Translations under genes and position numbers: made by a program
Assembly (NCBI RefSeq): GCF_947486615.1
Contig: NZ_CANKUD010000011.1
Coordinates: 1-64,000 of the forward strand
DNA length: 64,000 bases
Source: an uncultured Modestobacter sp.
Lineage (GTDB): Bacteria > Actinomycetota > Actinomycetes > Mycobacteriales > Geodermatophilaceae
Direction: 5' to 3'
Shown: in pieces, positions 29,431-39,252 of the stretch
Numbering within the stretch: the stretch's first letter is position 1
Layout of the letters: each line of letters begins with the position of its first letter
Notes under the pieces: generated by a model
Told to the model about the DNA's origin: nothing
The model's database searches: none
Seen by the model: only the letters and a program-made list of their open reading frames with translations

Positions 29431-29468
29431 CGAGAGGCCCGCACCCCCACCGGGGAGCGGGCCTCTCG
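29431..29468. terminator. Bidirectional terminator hairpin
   Basis: Twelve-base perfect stem (29431-29442 with 29457-29468) and a 14-base loop, between the convergent DUF2631 and VIT-family genes. It can end transcription from both sides. Confidence 0.72.
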
Positions 29469-29480
29469 TGGGTCGGGAGG

Positions 29481-30188
29481 TCACCCGGAGATGCTCGCGC
29501 CGATCGCGGTGCCGATCAGGTAGGTCGCGCCGGCGGCCACGGCGCCGAACAGCAGCTGGCGCAGTGCCGACCACCACCACGGCCGCGGGGTGAAGCGCGA
29601 GGACAGCGCCCCGGCGGCCGCCAGCCCGACGCCGCCGCACACCAGCGCGACCCACAGGGTGCTGAACCCGAACAGGAAGGGCAGCAGCGGCACGACGGCG
29701 CCGGCGGAGAAGGTGACGAACGAGGACACCGCCGCCACCTTCGGCGAGGGCGTGTCCTCCGGGCTCAGCCCCATCTCGGCCACCACGTGCAGCCGCAGCG
29801 CCGTCTCCGGGTCCCGGGACAGCTGCACCGACACCTGCTCGGCGAGGTCGTCGTCCACCCCACCGCGGCGCAGCAGCGCGACCAGCTCCCGCCGTTCGCC
29901 CTCCGGGTTGCGCTGCAGTTCGCCGCGCTCCTTGGCGACCTCGAGCGCGAGCTGCTCGTTCTGGGTGGTCACCGACGTGTACTCACCCAGCGCCATGGAG
30001 ATCGCACCCGCGACCAGGCTGGCCATCCCGGACAGGACGACGGTCTGCGCAGCCGCCCCACCGGCCCCGACACCGGCGACGAGCGCGGTGTTGGTGACCA
30101 GGCCGTCCATGGCACCGAAGACGGCTGCCCGCAGCCACCCGCCGGAGACGTCGGCGTGGCTGTGCTCGTGCAGCTCGACGTCGGTCAC
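29481..30188 (-). CDS. VIT1/CCC1 family iron/manganese transporter
   Basis: Membrane protein of 235 residues. Two helices at the N-terminus contain AAVFGAMDGLVTNTALVAG and SGMASLVAGAISMALGEYTS, the family hallmark, followed by a cytoplasmic acidic metal-binding segment and three further helices. Homologues move Fe2+ or Mn2+ out of the cytosol. A GTG start at 30188 gives the conserved N-terminus (DVELHEHSHADVSGGWLR). It begins five bases after the rlmN stop and is probably co-transcribed with it. Confidence 0.9.
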   Translation of the reverse strand: MTDVELHEHSHADVSGGWLRAAVFGAMDGLVTNTALVAGVGAGGAAAQTVVLSGMASLVAGAISMALGEYTSVTTQNEQLALEVAKERGELQRNPEGERRELVALLRRGGVDDDLAEQVSVQLSRDPETALRLHVVAEMGLSPEDTPSPKVAAVSSFVTFSAGAVVPLLPFLFGFSTLWVALVCGGVGLAAAGALSSRFTPRPWWWSALRQLLFGAVAAGATYLIGTAIGASISG

Positions 30189-30193
30189 GGCGG

Positions 30194-31372
30194 TCAGCCC
30201 TGGTCCGACTCGGCTCCCAGCGGCACGCCGTCCTCGATGCCCGGTACCGGGACCGCGATGCTGGGCAGGCCGTCGACCTGGTCGGCGGCGGCGAGCTGGC
30301 CGCAGGCCCCGTCGATGTCCGACCCGCGGGTGTCCCGGACCGTGGTCGGCACCCCGGCGGCGCGCAACCGGGCGACGAACTCCCGCTGCGCCGGCAGCGG
30401 GCTGGCGTCCCACTGGCTGCCCGGGGTCGGGTTCAGCGGGATCAGGTTGACGTGGGCGAGCCGCTTGGCCAGCAGGTTCCCGAGCAGATCGGCCCGGAAC
30501 GGCTGGTCGTTCACGTCCCGGATGAGCGCGTACTCGATCGAGTACCGGCGGCCGGTGCGGCGCGAGTAGTCGTCGGCGGCACCGAGCACCTCCGCGACGT
30601 CCCAGCGGGTGTTGATCGGCACCAACGTGTTGCGCAGCTCGTCGTCGGGAGCGTGCAGGCTCACCGCGAGGGTGACGTTGAGGCCCTCCTCGGTGAGCTT
30701 GCGGATCGCCGGGACGACGCCGACCGTCGAGACGGTCACCGACCGCTGGGACAGGCCCAGCCCGTGCGGGGTGGGACTGAGCAGCGCGTCCAGGGTCTTG
30801 CGGACCCGGGCGTAGTTGGCCAGCGGCTCGCCCATCCCCATGAAGACGACGTTGGACAGCCGCCCGGGCCCGCCCGGGATGTCACCGGCCGCCATCGCCG
30901 CGGCGGCGGCGACCGCCTGGCCGATGATCTCGGCGGCGGACAGGTTGCGGGTCAGGCCGTTCTGGCCGGTGGCACAGAACGGGCAGGCCATGCCGCAGCC
31001 GGCCTGGCTGGAGATGCAGACCGTGGCCCGGTCGGGGTAGCGCATGAGCACGCTCTCCACCAGGGCGCCGTCGTGCAGCCGCCACAGCGTCTTGCGGGTG
31101 CGGCCACCGTCGGCGGACTGGTGCCGCACCGGGGTGAGCAACCCGGGCAGCAGCGCCGCGGCGAGGTCGTCGCGGGCGGCGGCCGGCACGTCGGTCATCA
31201 GCGCCGGGTCGGTCACCCCCGCATAGAAGTGCCGGCTCAGCTGGTCGGCGCGGAACGCCGGGTGACCGAGCTCGGTCACCGCGGCCCGGGCCTCCTCACG
31301 GGTGAGATCGGCCAGGTGGCGCGGCGGCTTGGTGCGGCGGGGGGCGTCGAAGACCAGGGGCAGGACAGTCAT
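30194..31372 (-). CDS. rlmN: Dual-specificity 23S rRNA/tRNA (adenine-C2) methyltransferase
   Basis: Radical SAM enzyme that methylates A2503 of 23S rRNA and A37 of some tRNAs. The 392-residue product has the cluster motif CGMACPFC (C126, C130, C133) and conserved GMGEPLANY, with the second catalytic cysteine in the C-terminal DIDGACGQL region. I chose the ATG at 31372 since GGAGGA precedes it; an ATG four codons earlier overlaps that site. It lies downstream of the Pro-rich membrane protein and upstream of the VIT transporter. Confidence 0.96.
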   Translation of the reverse strand: MTVLPLVFDAPRRTKPPRHLADLTREEARAAVTELGHPAFRADQLSRHFYAGVTDPALMTDVPAAARDDLAAALLPGLLTPVRHQSADGGRTRKTLWRLHDGALVESVLMRYPDRATVCISSQAGCGMACPFCATGQNGLTRNLSAAEIIGQAVAAAAAMAAGDIPGGPGRLSNVVFMGMGEPLANYARVRKTLDALLSPTPHGLGLSQRSVTVSTVGVVPAIRKLTEEGLNVTLAVSLHAPDDELRNTLVPINTRWDVAEVLGAADDYSRRTGRRYSIEYALIRDVNDQPFRADLLGNLLAKRLAHVNLIPLNPTPGSQWDASPLPAQREFVARLRAAGVPTTVRDTRGSDIDGACGQLAAADQVDGLPSIAVPVPGIEDGVPLGAESDQG

Positions 31373-31451
31373 GGCGTCCTCCATGCTCCCACTCCACGGG
31401 CGTCCGGGGTGCGGCAGCGAGGGTGAGATGGCTCCCCAGGGGGAGCCGCGC

Positions 31452-33221
31452 TCAGTTCCGGCCGGCCTGCACGGTGGACGTCGCCTGGACGTCGACCGGC
31501 TCGGCGGCGGTCGACACGGGGGCCGTGCCGGTGGGCGCCGGACTGGTCGGCGGCACCGTCGTCGGTGGCGCCGAGGTCGGTGGCGCGGTCGTCGGCGGAG
31601 CGCTCGGGTCGCCGGGCACCGGCGCGGTCGGCGTCGGGTCCGTCGGGACTGGGTCCGTCGGGACTGGGTCGACCGGGACTGGGTCGACCGGGTCGGGGTC
31701 CGTCGGCTCCGGGTCGGTGGGCGCGCAGGCCGCGGAGAGGGAGACGGTCCCGGTGGCGCCGTCCTCGTCGGGAACCTGGCCCTCCGGGGTCTCGCCGTCC
31801 GGCGTCCGGGCGTCCTCGTCGCCCTCGTCCGGGGTCTCGGGGTCCGGGCACTCGGGCTGCTCCGGGAGGTCACCGCCGTGGTCGCCGTCACCGCCGTCGT
31901 CGCCGTCACCGCTGTCCTCGCCAACACCGCTGTCGTCGCCGTCACCGCCGACGGGAGCGGGCACGACCGGCACGCGCCCGTCGACCGGCGGAGCGGCCAC
32001 TGACGCAGACGTCGAGGGCCGGCGGACCGGCGGCACCGTCTGCGGCGATGCGGACGCAGCCGACCGGGTGGCTGCCCTGCTGCGCGCAGTGGGCCGGGCG
32101 GGGGTGTCCGCGGCCTCGACCGCGGGATCGGTCCCGGGCACCGGCGCCGTCGTCTGCTCCGCCGCTGGGATCGGCGCCTGTCCCGCCCGGCCGATCGGCG
32201 TCCGGGCGGCCGGCGTCGGGGACGAGGCGGCGTCCCGCTGCACGGCGGCCGCCTCGGGCCGCTCACCACCGGAGAGCCCCGGCAGGGCGAAACCGGCGAT
32301 CACGGCGGCGAGCAGGACGACGGCCAGCGGCAGCAGCACCCGGGCGCGCCGCCTGGTCGCCGGCGGCGTGGCGCCGGCCGGCGTGCTGTCGGACGGCCCG
32401 GGAGAGGACGGGCTGGAGGCGGGCGGGCTGGAGGCGTACGCCGACCGCCGGGAGGACGAGGACTGCGAAGCCAGCGCCTCACCTGCCCGGATCGCCTCCT
32501 CCCAGGCAGCGAGCTGCGCGGCCGCCTCCTCCTCAGCGGCCCGCTGAGCGGCCAGTTCTGCCTCCTGCAGGTCGGCCAGCGCGGCCTGGATGCGGGGCGG
32601 GAGCGGGCGGTGCACGCCGGACGGCGGCACCTCCTCGACGTCGTCCGGCTGCGCCGTGGGGGTCCCGGCGGGCTCGGGCGCGGACTCCTCGCCCGGGGCG
32701 GACACGAGGCCAGGCTCAGCTGCCGTCCCGGGGCCGGGAGCGGCGGTCTCGGCGGTGGTCCGGCCCGGGTCGGCCTGCGGGTGCTCGCGCCGCTCGTCTG
32801 GGTGGTCGACCTGGTCGATGGCCGGCTGCTCGTCGGGGTGGTCGACCCGGTCGATGGCCGGCTGCTCGTCGGGGTGGTCGGTGCGGTCCGTGACCACCTG
32901 CCCGTCCGGGTGCTCGGCCGGGTTCGCGGCCGACTGCTGCGCCGCGGCGCCGGGCAGCGGCGTGGCCGGCAGGTCGCCCGGCTGCTCGACCGCATCGGGC
33001 GGCGTGGCGTCTGCCGCGGCCGGAGGGACGTCCGCGCGCAGCCCCGACCCGGACGAGGCGACCCACTGCGGCAGCCACGCCTCGTCCCAGGGGTCCTCGG
33101 CCGTCAGCGGCGGAGTGGCGGCCACCACCTCGGTGTCCGCCGCCTCGGTGTCCGCCGCCGTCGGCGCGTCGGTCGGGGCCTCGCCCGGGGTCCCGGGGTC
33201 GTGCGCGTCCTCCGACCTCAC
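31452..33221 (-). CDS. Low-complexity single-pass membrane protein of unknown function
   Basis: I do not recognise this 589-residue protein. The N-terminal 240 residues are acidic and Pro/Ala-rich, with two 12-residue repeats containing [11 protein letters not shown] charged helix rich in Ala/Glu ([18 protein letters not shown]) may form a coiled coil. One membrane helix ([20 protein letters not shown], about residue 300) follows a basic RRR stretch, and the external half is Pro/Thr/Asp-rich, with a GDGDDSG-type acidic tract and PTDP repeats. GGAGGAGGGG precedes the GTG at 33221. Topology suggests a cytoplasmic helical domain and a wall-spanning tail; this is inference. Confidence 0.65.
   Translation of the reverse strand: MRSEDAHDPGTPGEAPTDAPTAADTEAADTEVVAATPPLTAEDPWDEAWLPQWVASSGSGLRADVPPAAADATPPDAVEQPGDLPATPLPGAAAQQSAANPAEHPDGQVVTDRTDHPDEQPAIDRVDHPDEQPAIDQVDHPDERREHPQADPGRTTAETAAPGPGTAAEPGLVSAPGEESAPEPAGTPTAQPDDVEEVPPSGVHRPLPPRIQAALADLQEAELAAQRAAEEEAAAQLAAWEEAIRAGEALASQSSSSRRSAYASSPPASSPSSPGPSDSTPAGATPPATRRRARVLLPLAVVLLAAVIAGFALPGLSGGERPEAAAVQRDAASSPTPAARTPIGRAGQAPIPAAEQTTAPVPGTDPAVEAADTPARPTARSRAATRSAASASPQTVPPVRRPSTSASVAAPPVDGRVPVVPAPVGGDGDDSGVGEDSGDGDDGGDGDHGGDLPEQPECPDPETPDEGDEDARTPDGETPEGQVPDEDGATGTVSLSAACAPTDPEPTDPDPVDPVPVDPVPTDPVPTDPTPTAPVPGDPSAPPTTAPPTSAPPTTVPPTSPAPTGTAPVSTAAEPVDVQATSTVQAGRN
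32805..32876. repeat. 36-bp tandem repeat in the low-complexity membrane protein gene
   Basis: Two nearly identical 36-bp units (32805-32840 and 32841-32876, one C/T difference seen) encode the 12-residue HPDEQPAID repeat. Degenerate flanking copies are visible on both sides. Confidence 0.75.
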
Positions 33222-33373
33222 GACCCCTCCTCCCCGACCGGTCGCCCGCCCGGCCACCGGTCGTGGCCGGGACCCAGCAGCCGAGTCCGAACGATCATGC
33301 TGACCGAGGGACCTCCGGCGCGGCGGTAGGCGCGGCGTGATCGGAGCACCACACTGCGCTCAAGACGCGGGGC

Positions 33374-34033
33374 TCAGTTCGGCAGGTCTGCACCAGTCAG
33401 CCGGGCGTGCTGGCGCACCCAGGCGTGCATCGCGATGCCGGCGGCGACCCCGGCGTTCAGCGAGCGGGTCGAGCCGAACTGGGTGATGGACACGGTGAGC
33501 GCGGCGCCGTCGCGTGCGGCCGGGGTCAGGCCCGGCCCCTCCTGACCGAACAGCAGCAGCGACCGGAGGGGCAGGTCGGCGGTCTCCAGCGGGACGGCGC
33601 CGGGCCCGTTGTCCACCGCCACCACCGACATCGACTCCGCCGCTGCGTGCGCCAGCAGCGCCTCGACGTCCGCGTGGTGCCGCAGGTGCTGGTACCGGTC
33701 GGTGACCATCGCCCCGCGTCGGTTCCACCGGCGCCGCCCGACGACGTGCACCTCCGCGGCCAGGAACGCGTTGGCGGTGCGGACGACGGTGCCGATGTTC
33801 AGGTCGTGCTCGAAGTTCTCGATCGCGACGTGGAACGGGTGCCGGCGCCGGTCGAGGCCGGCGACGATCGCCTCGAGCGTCCAGTAGCGGTAGCGGTCCA
33901 CCACGTTGCGCCGGTCGCCGTCGGCGAGCAGCTCGGGGTCGTACCGCTCGTCGGTGGGCCACGGACCGGGCCAGGGGCCGACACCCACCGACCCGCCCCA
34001 CTCGGTCGGCCCGGTCTCCAGTCCCTCGGTCAT
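33374..34033 (-). CDS. SpoU (TrmH) family RNA 2'-O-methyltransferase
   Basis: SAM-dependent trefoil-knot methyltransferase. The three family motifs are visible: NIGTVVRTANAF (motif 1), LLLFGQEGPGLTP (motif 2) and SITQFGSTRSLNAGVAAGIAMH (motif 3). The target RNA cannot be deduced. The protein is about 219 residues. The ATG at 34033 has CACCAT eight bases upstream, suggesting a leaderless start; a GTG at 34075 would add 14 residues. It lies 64 bases after cdsA. Confidence 0.9.
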   Translation of the reverse strand: MTEGLETGPTEWGGSVGVGPWPGPWPTDERYDPELLADGDRRNVVDRYRYWTLEAIVAGLDRRRHPFHVAIENFEHDLNIGTVVRTANAFLAAEVHVVGRRRWNRRGAMVTDRYQHLRHHADVEALLAHAAAESMSVVAVDNGPGAVPLETADLPLRSLLLFGQEGPGLTPAARDGAALTVSITQFGSTRSLNAGVAAGIAMHAWVRQHARLTGADLPN

Positions 34034-34097
34034 CGCCGGGGATGGTGCCACGCCACACCCCTCCGGCGCGGTCACGGGCCGGAGGGCACACCGCCGG

Positions 34098-35342
34098 TCA
34101 GACCGGGGCGACCGCCGAGAGGATCAGCCAGGCGACGGCCGCCGAGGGCAGCAGCGAGTCCATCCGGTCCATCAGCCCGCCGTGCCCGGGCAGGAGGTCG
34201 CCCATGTCCTTGATGCCCAGGTCACGCTTGATCAGCGACTCCCCCAGGTCGCCGAGGGTGGCGGTCAGCGCGATCGCCACGCCGTAGAGCACCCCACCCC
34301 ACCAGGGACCGTGGAAGGTCAGCGTCACCAGCAACGTCCCGACGAGCACGCAGGCCGCGACCGACCCGGCCAGTCCCTCCCAGGACTTCTTAGGGCTGAT
34401 CGACCTGGCCAGCGGGTGCTTGCCGAACAGCACCCCGGCGGCGAAGCCACCCACGTCGCTGCACACCACCGTCACGATGAAGGCGAGCACCCGGGCAACC
34501 CCGTCGTCCGGGGCCAGCAGCAGCACCGCGAAACCGGCGAGCAGCGGGACGTACAGCGCGACGAACACCGCCGCGGAGGCATCCCGCAGGTACCCGACCG
34601 GGCCGTCGCCCAGCCGCCACAGCAGCACCGCGACCACGGTCAACAGGAAGCCGACCACCAACCCCGATGGGCCGCGGGTCCACGCCAGCGTGAGCATGGC
34701 CAGCCCGCCCACGACCACCGGCGTGCGGGGTGGTCGGTGCCCGCCCTTCACCAGGGCGCCGCTGAGCTCGACGACGCTGATCAGCACGGCCACGCCCAGC
34801 ACCGCCAGGAACGCCGGCCGCCAGACCAGCAGGGTCGCGATGATCACCGCACCGAGACCGAGTCCGACCCCGACTGCGGCCGCCATGTCCCGGCCGGCCC
34901 GACCGGTCGCCCGGGGGGCGCCGCTGGGGGTGTCCTGCGGCGGCTCACCGGTGGCCTCGGCCCCCGGCGCGTCCGGCACGGCGGTCATCGGGGGCGCGTC
35001 GTCCCCGACGGCGGTGAGGGCACCGGTCGGGAGCTCGTCCCGCTCATCGGTCCACGCGTCACCGAGCAGGTCAGCGCCGGCGTCCTCCGGTGCCCGGTCC
35101 CAGGTCAGCCCGACCGTGCTCGGGCCGGGGACGTCCTCGGGCGCCACCCGTGGCGCGGGCCGACCGGGCAGTGGCGGCCGCGGCGGCACCGGTGGCTGGC
35201 TGATCCGGACCACCGGCGCGTCCTCGTCGTCCCGGCGTGGGACGGCGTCGGCAGGACGCGGGACGCCGGGCGGGCCCGTCCGGCTGCGGGCACGCTCGCG
35301 CCCCGGGCCGGGCGGCTCGGGGCGGTGCGGGTCGGGGGTCAC
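34098..35342 (-). CDS. cdsA: Phosphatidate cytidylyltransferase (CDP-diacylglycerol synthase)
   Basis: Membrane enzyme that makes CDP-diacylglycerol for phospholipid synthesis. The first 150 residues are a Pro/Asp-rich cytoplasmic extension not found in model bacteria but common in Actinobacteria. About eight membrane helices follow, and the signature near the C-terminus contains KRDLGIKDMGDLLPGHGGLM. It belongs to the rpsB-tsf-pyrH-frr-cdsA operon order. The start, right after frr by 21 bases, could be later than the one given. Confidence 0.94.
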   Translation of the reverse strand: MTPDPHRPEPPGPGRERARSRTGPPGVPRPADAVPRRDDEDAPVVRISQPPVPPRPPLPGRPAPRVAPEDVPGPSTVGLTWDRAPEDAGADLLGDAWTDERDELPTGALTAVGDDAPPMTAVPDAPGAEATGEPPQDTPSGAPRATGRAGRDMAAAVGVGLGLGAVIIATLLVWRPAFLAVLGVAVLISVVELSGALVKGGHRPPRTPVVVGGLAMLTLAWTRGPSGLVVGFLLTVVAVLLWRLGDGPVGYLRDASAAVFVALYVPLLAGFAVLLLAPDDGVARVLAFIVTVVCSDVGGFAAGVLFGKHPLARSISPKKSWEGLAGSVAACVLVGTLLVTLTFHGPWWGGVLYGVAIALTATLGDLGESLIKRDLGIKDMGDLLPGHGGLMDRMDSLLPSAAVAWLILSAVAPV

Positions 35343-35363
35343 CAGCGGGTGTCCGGGTTCGAC

Positions 35364-35921
35364 TCAGACGTCGAGGAGCTCGGTCTCCTTGTTCTTCATC
35401 GCCTCGTCGATGCTCGCCACGTGGGCGGCGGTGAGGTCGTCGAGCTCCTTCTCGGCACGACGCACCTCGTCCTCACCGGCCTCGCCGTCCTTGCCGATGC
35501 GGTCCAGCTCCTCCTTGGCCCGCCGGCGCACGTTCCGGATGGCGACCTTGGCGTCCTCGCCCTTGGACCGGGCGACCTTCACCAGGTCGCGACGGCGCTC
35601 CTCGGTCAGCTGCGGGAAGACCACGCGGATCAGTGACCCGTCGTTGGTCGGGTTCACGCCCAGGTCGGAGTTGCGGATCGACTTCTCGATGGCCTGCAGC
35701 TGGCTGGCGTCGTAGGGCTTGATGACCGCCATCCGCGCCTCGGGCACCGTGATCGAGGCCATCTGCGGCACGGGGGTCGGCGCACCGTAGTAGTCGACGA
35801 CGACCTTGTTGAACATGGACGGCGCGGCGCGGCCGGTGCGCACGGAACCGAGGTCCTCGCGGGCGACCGACAAGGCCTTGTCCATCCGCTCCTCGGCGTC
35901 GAGCAGGGTGTCGTCGATCAC
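35364..35921 (-). CDS. frr: Ribosome recycling factor
   Basis: Splits post-termination ribosomes with EF-G. The 185-residue product has the expected length and motifs: [23 protein letters not shown], the [14 protein letters not shown] segment and the conserved C-terminal helical arm with [14 protein letters not shown]. It lies 101 bases after pyrH and 21 bases before cdsA in the conserved cluster. Confidence 0.97.
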   Translation of the reverse strand: MIDDTLLDAEERMDKALSVAREDLGSVRTGRAAPSMFNKVVVDYYGAPTPVPQMASITVPEARMAVIKPYDASQLQAIEKSIRNSDLGVNPTNDGSLIRVVFPQLTEERRRDLVKVARSKGEDAKVAIRNVRRRAKEELDRIGKDGEAGEDEVRRAEKELDDLTAAHVASIDEAMKNKETELLDV

Positions 35922-36022
35922 GGGGTCATCTCCTCCTGCGGCTGCTGCCGCCGTGCTGGCCGGGGTCTGGTGCGGGTGGGACGGCGTCCGGCGTGCGCCG
36001 TCCGGCGGTCAGGAGCCAGCGG

Positions 36023-36808
36023 TCAGGCCGGCTCGCTGATCAGGGTGCCGATCCTCTCACCTGCCACTGCCCGCGCGATGTTGCCGTCACGCAGCAGGTT
36101 GAACACCACGATCGGCATCTTGTTGTCCATGCACAGGCTGATCGCCGTGGCGTCGGCGACCTTGAGCTGCTTGGCCAGCACCGTGCCGTAGTCCAGGTCG
36201 CGGTACATGGTGGCCGCCGGGTTGGTGCGCGGGTCGTCGTCGTAGACGCCGTCCACCCCGTTCTTGGCCATCAGCAGCACCTGGCACTCGATCTCCAGGG
36301 CGCGCTGGGCGGCGACGGTGTCGGTGGAGAAGTACGGCATGCCGGCGCCTGCGCCGAAGATGACCAGGCGGCCCTTCTCCATGTGCCGGATCGCCTTGCG
36401 CGGGATGTAGGGCTCGGCGACCTGGCCCATGGTGATCGCGGTCTGCACGCGCGTCTCCAGGCCGGCCTTCTCGCAGAAGTCCTGCAGCGCGAGGCAGTTC
36501 ATCACCGTGCCGAGCATGCCCATGTAGTCGGCGTGGCTGCGGTCCATGCCGGCCTGGGAGAGCTCGGCGCCGCGGAAGAAGTTGCCTCCGCCGACGACCA
36601 CGGCGACCTGCGTGCCGGCGCCCACCACCGCGGCCAGCTGCTCGGCCATGCTGCGGATGATGACCGGGTCGACGCCGACCTTGCCGCCACCGAAGGCCTC
36701 CCCCGAGAGCTTCAGGAGCACCCGGCGGTAGCCGGAGCCGTCCAGCGGGGCGAAGGCGGTGGGGGCGGACTTGAGCGCCCCCTGGGTGGCGGGCTGGGTG
36801 TCGGTCAC
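36023..36808 (-). CDS. pyrH: Uridylate kinase
   Basis: Phosphorylates UMP to UDP. The amino-acid-kinase fold shows [13 protein letters not shown] near residue 30, [11 protein letters not shown] and the [13 protein letters not shown] segment. A 25-residue N-terminal extension precedes the conserved core, so a later start is possible; the GTG at 36808 has GAGGGA just upstream. It lies 148 bases after tsf with a terminator hairpin in between, so transcription may restart here. Confidence 0.97.
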   Translation of the reverse strand: MTDTQPATQGALKSAPTAFAPLDGSGYRRVLLKLSGEAFGGGKVGVDPVIIRSMAEQLAAVVGAGTQVAVVVGGGNFFRGAELSQAGMDRSHADYMGMLGTVMNCLALQDFCEKAGLETRVQTAITMGQVAEPYIPRKAIRHMEKGRLVIFGAGAGMPYFSTDTVAAQRALEIECQVLLMAKNGVDGVYDDDPRTNPAATMYRDLDYGTVLAKQLKVADATAISLCMDNKMPIVVFNLLRDGNIARAVAGERIGTLISEPA

Positions 36809-36890
36809 GAGCGTCCCTCGGTTCGGTGTCGGGTGGATCGATCCTGCCCCATCCCGGCGCGGGTCTCCCGCGCTGCCGGGCCTGGACAGG

Positions 36891-36932
36891 CCACCGGCCC
36901 CGTCCTCCTGACGGAGGGAGCGGGGCCGGTGG
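36891..36932 (-). terminator. Terminator hairpin after tsf
   Basis: Twelve-base perfect stem (36891-36902 with 36921-36932), with a further TCCTCC/GGAGG pairing inside the loop. It begins 25 bases past the tsf stop codon and separates tsf from pyrH. Confidence 0.7.
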
Positions 36933-36956
36933 ATGTCACGGGCGTTCAGACCTGGA

Positions 36957-37772
36957 TCAGGCCTGGCCGACCTCGAAGCGGGCGAACCGGTCGACGGTCA
37001 GACCGGCGTCGGCGATGACCTGCTTGACGGTGCGCTTCGGCTCGGTGATCGAGGGCTGCTCGAGGAGCACGAAGTCCTTGAAGTAGGCGTTGACCCGACC
37101 CTCGACGATCTTGCTGATCGCCTGCTCGGGCTTGCCCTCCTCCTTCGCGGTCTGCTCGGCGACCCGGCGCTCGGTCTCGACCGCCTCGGCCGGGACCTCC
37201 TCGCGGGTCAGGTACCGCGGCCGGGCGGCGGCGATGTGCATCGCCAGCGACCGGGCCGCGTCCTCGTCGCCACCGGAGTACTGCACGGCGACACCGATGG
37301 CCGGGGGCAGGTCGGTGGCGCGCTTGTGGAGGTACACGGCGGTGGGGCCCTCGAACAGGGCGACCTTGGACAGCACGAGCTTCTCGCCGATGCGGGCCGA
37401 CTCGCCCTCGATCAGCTTCTCGACGGTCTGGCCGTCGACCTCGGTGGCCAGCAGGCCCGCTGCGTCGGCCGGCTTGGCCTCCAGCGCGAGGCCCAGCAGC
37501 CGGTCGGCCAGGGCGACGAAGTCGGCGTTCTTGGCGACGAAGTCGGTCTCGCAGTCGAGCTCGAGCAGCGCGCCGTCGCGGCTGACGACGATGCCGTTGG
37601 TGGTGGAGCGCTCCAGGCGCTTGCCCACGTCCTTCGCGCCCTTGACGCGGAGGAACTCGATGGCCTTGTCGTAGTCGCCATCGGCCTCGGTCAGGGCCTT
37701 CTTGGAGTCCATCATGCCGGCGCCGGTGGCGTCACGGAGACGCTTCACGTCGGCTGCGGTGAAAGCAGGCAT
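36957..37772 (-). CDS. tsf: Elongation factor Ts
   Basis: Guanine nucleotide exchange factor for EF-Tu. The 271-residue product starts [20 protein letters not shown], and carries the N-terminal UBA-like domain with MMDSKKAL and the central CETDFVAKN block. A longer reading would add 40 non-conserved residues; ATG 37772 has GAGGAAG upstream. It follows rpsB by 159 bases that contain two strong hairpins. Confidence 0.97.
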   Translation of the reverse strand: MPAFTAADVKRLRDATGAGMMDSKKALTEADGDYDKAIEFLRVKGAKDVGKRLERSTTNGIVVSRDGALLELDCETDFVAKNADFVALADRLLGLALEAKPADAAGLLATEVDGQTVEKLIEGESARIGEKLVLSKVALFEGPTAVYLHKRATDLPPAIGVAVQYSGGDEDAARSLAMHIAAARPRYLTREEVPAEAVETERRVAEQTAKEEGKPEQAISKIVEGRVNAYFKDFVLLEQPSITEPKRTVKQVIADAGLTVDRFARFEVGQA

Positions 37773-37835
37773 GTCACTTCCTCTGCTCTGGTGGGGAGGG
37801 GCACACGGCCCCGAGATCGAGTTGTCAGCGCAAGC

Positions 37836-37868
37836 CCGCCCTCCCCGTCCGGTGGACGGGGAGGGCGG
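37836..37868 (-). terminator. Second hairpin between rpsB and tsf
   Basis: Perfect 15-base stem (37836-37850 with 37854-37868) around a three-base loop. It lies downstream of another strong hairpin and 64 bases before the tsf start, so it may attenuate tsf expression. Confidence 0.55.
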
Positions 37869-37873
37869 ACCGG

Positions 37874-37924
37874 CCCCCTCGCAGGGCCCCACCGCGAGCG
37901 TGCGTGCGGTGGGGGGCGAGGGGG
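37874..37924 (-). terminator. First hairpin after rpsB
   Basis: Two nine-base stems (37874-37882 with 37916-37924, and 37887-37895 with 37906-37914) separated by a small internal loop. It begins eight bases past the rpsB stop and precedes a second hairpin at 37836-37868. Confidence 0.6.
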
Positions 37925-37931
37925 TCCTTAC

Positions 37932-38918
37932 TCAGCCGTTCTGCGCGCCCTGGGTACCGGTGCTCTGGTCGCCGGTGGCCGGGACGCCCTCGACCGGGGC
38001 GACCTCGTCGGCCGTCACGGCCGGCGGGGCGGCCGGGGTCTCGGGCAGCTCGGTGGCGGTGGCCTCGCCGGCGGGGGCCTCGGTGGCCACGGCCGGGACG
38101 GCCTCGGCAGCCGGGGCGGCGGCGTCGGCGGTGCCGCCGGTCAGCAGCTCGCGCTCCCAGTCGGCCAGCGGCTCGGCGGCGGCCGGGGCCTCGGCGCCGT
38201 CCTCGCTACGACCGGCGTTGGCCTGCGCGGCCGAGCGGGCCATGAGGCCCTCGGCGACCGCGTCGGCGATCACGCGGGTCAGCAGCGCGGTGCTGCGGAT
38301 GGCGTCGTCGTTGCCCGGGATCTTGTAGTCGACCTCGTCGGGGTCGCAGTTGGTGTCGAGGATCGCGACGACGGGGATGCCCAGCTTCCGGGCCTCACCG
38401 ACGGCGATGTGCTCCTTCTTGGTGTCGACGATCCAGACGGCGCTGGGCACCTTCTGCATGTCGCGGATGCCGCCGAGGGAGCGCTCGAGCTTGGCCTTCT
38501 CGCGGGAGAGGACCAGCTGCTCCTTCTTGGAGAGGCTGACCAGCGCGCCGGTCTGCTCGAGGTCCTCGAGCTCCTTGAGCCGGGCGAGGCGCTTGTAGAC
38601 GGTCTGGAAGTTGGTGAGCATGCCGCCCAGCCAGCGCTGGTTCACGTAGGGCATGCCGACGCGGGTCGCCTGCTCGGCGATGACCTCCTGCGCCTGGCGC
38701 TTCGTGCCGATGAACATGATCGAACCGCCGTGGGCCACGGTCTGCTTGACGAACTCGTAGGCCTGGTCGATGTAACCCAGCGTCTGCTGGATGTCGATGA
38801 TGTAGATGCCGTTGCGCTCGGTGAAGATGAACCGCTTCATCTTCGGGTTCCAGCGACGGGTCTGGTGCCCGAAGTGGACCCCGCTGTCGAGCAGGTTCTT
38901 CATGCTGACGACTGCCAC
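37932..38918 (-). CDS. rpsB: 30S ribosomal protein S2
   Basis: Late-assembling small-subunit protein that helps anchor S1. The 328-residue product has the conserved core ([46 protein letters not shown]) to about residue 235. A 90-residue Ala/Pro/Glu-rich tail follows, longer than in E. coli but common in Actinobacteria. The GTG at 38918 gives the expected N-terminus [13 protein letters not shown]. It is transcribed leftward with tsf, pyrH, frr and cdsA. The 334-base upstream gap contains a candidate promoter and a leader hairpin. Confidence 0.97.
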   Translation of the reverse strand: MAVVSMKNLLDSGVHFGHQTRRWNPKMKRFIFTERNGIYIIDIQQTLGYIDQAYEFVKQTVAHGGSIMFIGTKRQAQEVIAEQATRVGMPYVNQRWLGGMLTNFQTVYKRLARLKELEDLEQTGALVSLSKKEQLVLSREKAKLERSLGGIRDMQKVPSAVWIVDTKKEHIAVGEARKLGIPVVAILDTNCDPDEVDYKIPGNDDAIRSTALLTRVIADAVAEGLMARSAAQANAGRSEDGAEAPAAAEPLADWERELLTGGTADAAAPAAEAVPAVATEAPAGEATATELPETPAAPPAVTADEVAPVEGVPATGDQSTGTQGAQNG

Positions 38919-38985
38919 GTGGCGCCGCCTTCCTTCTCGTGCGCGGGCGGCCAGGGGCCGCCGTCGCGCTGCTCGGTTGTCGCGG

Positions 38986-39003
38986 GCGCACCGGGAGGTG
39001 CGC
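38986..39003 (-). promoter_or_regulatory. Leader hairpin upstream of rpsB
   Basis: Perfect seven-base stem GCGCACC (38986-38992) with its complement (38997-39003) and a four-base loop, within the predicted 215-base rpsB leader. S2 represses its own operon in other bacteria through the leader; whether this hairpin is involved is unknown. Confidence 0.3.
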
Positions 39004-39140
39004 CGCCCTGGTGTCCGGCCGCGCCACCGAACCCGCCGGAGCGGGACCGAGGTGACGACTGCCCCGCGGCGCTCGCCAGGTGCACGAGCAGCGGGAAGAG
39101 GACACGCGAAGTCGATCCGCCGGAGGCGGACCGCAGGACG

Positions 39141-39169
39141 AGCATACGCCGTGTCGAGAGGCCTCTCGA
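39141..39169 (-). promoter_or_regulatory. Candidate rpsB promoter overlapping a 16-bp palindrome
   Basis: On the minus strand TCGAGA (39169-39164) and TATGCT (39146-39141) are 17 bases apart. The -35 is embedded in the perfect palindrome TCGAGAGGCCTCTCGA (39154-39169), which looks like an operator. Transcription would start near 39134, giving a 215-base leader. The rest of the 334-base gap between rpsB and the M23-like gene shows no gene. Confidence 0.45.
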
Positions 39170-39252
39170 CCAGGCCGTCCCCAGGTGCCCCGGGCGTCCA
39201 CAGCTCCCCTGCCTGGGCCCCTCACCCCGCAGCCGGGCGGCAGGGTCCAGGT

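Noticed and set aside
38919-39252. ydaO-type c-di-AMP riboswitch before the M23-like gene
   Set aside because: Such riboswitches often precede cell-wall hydrolase genes in actinobacteria, but the conserved core bases are absent and the gap is better explained by the rpsB promoter.
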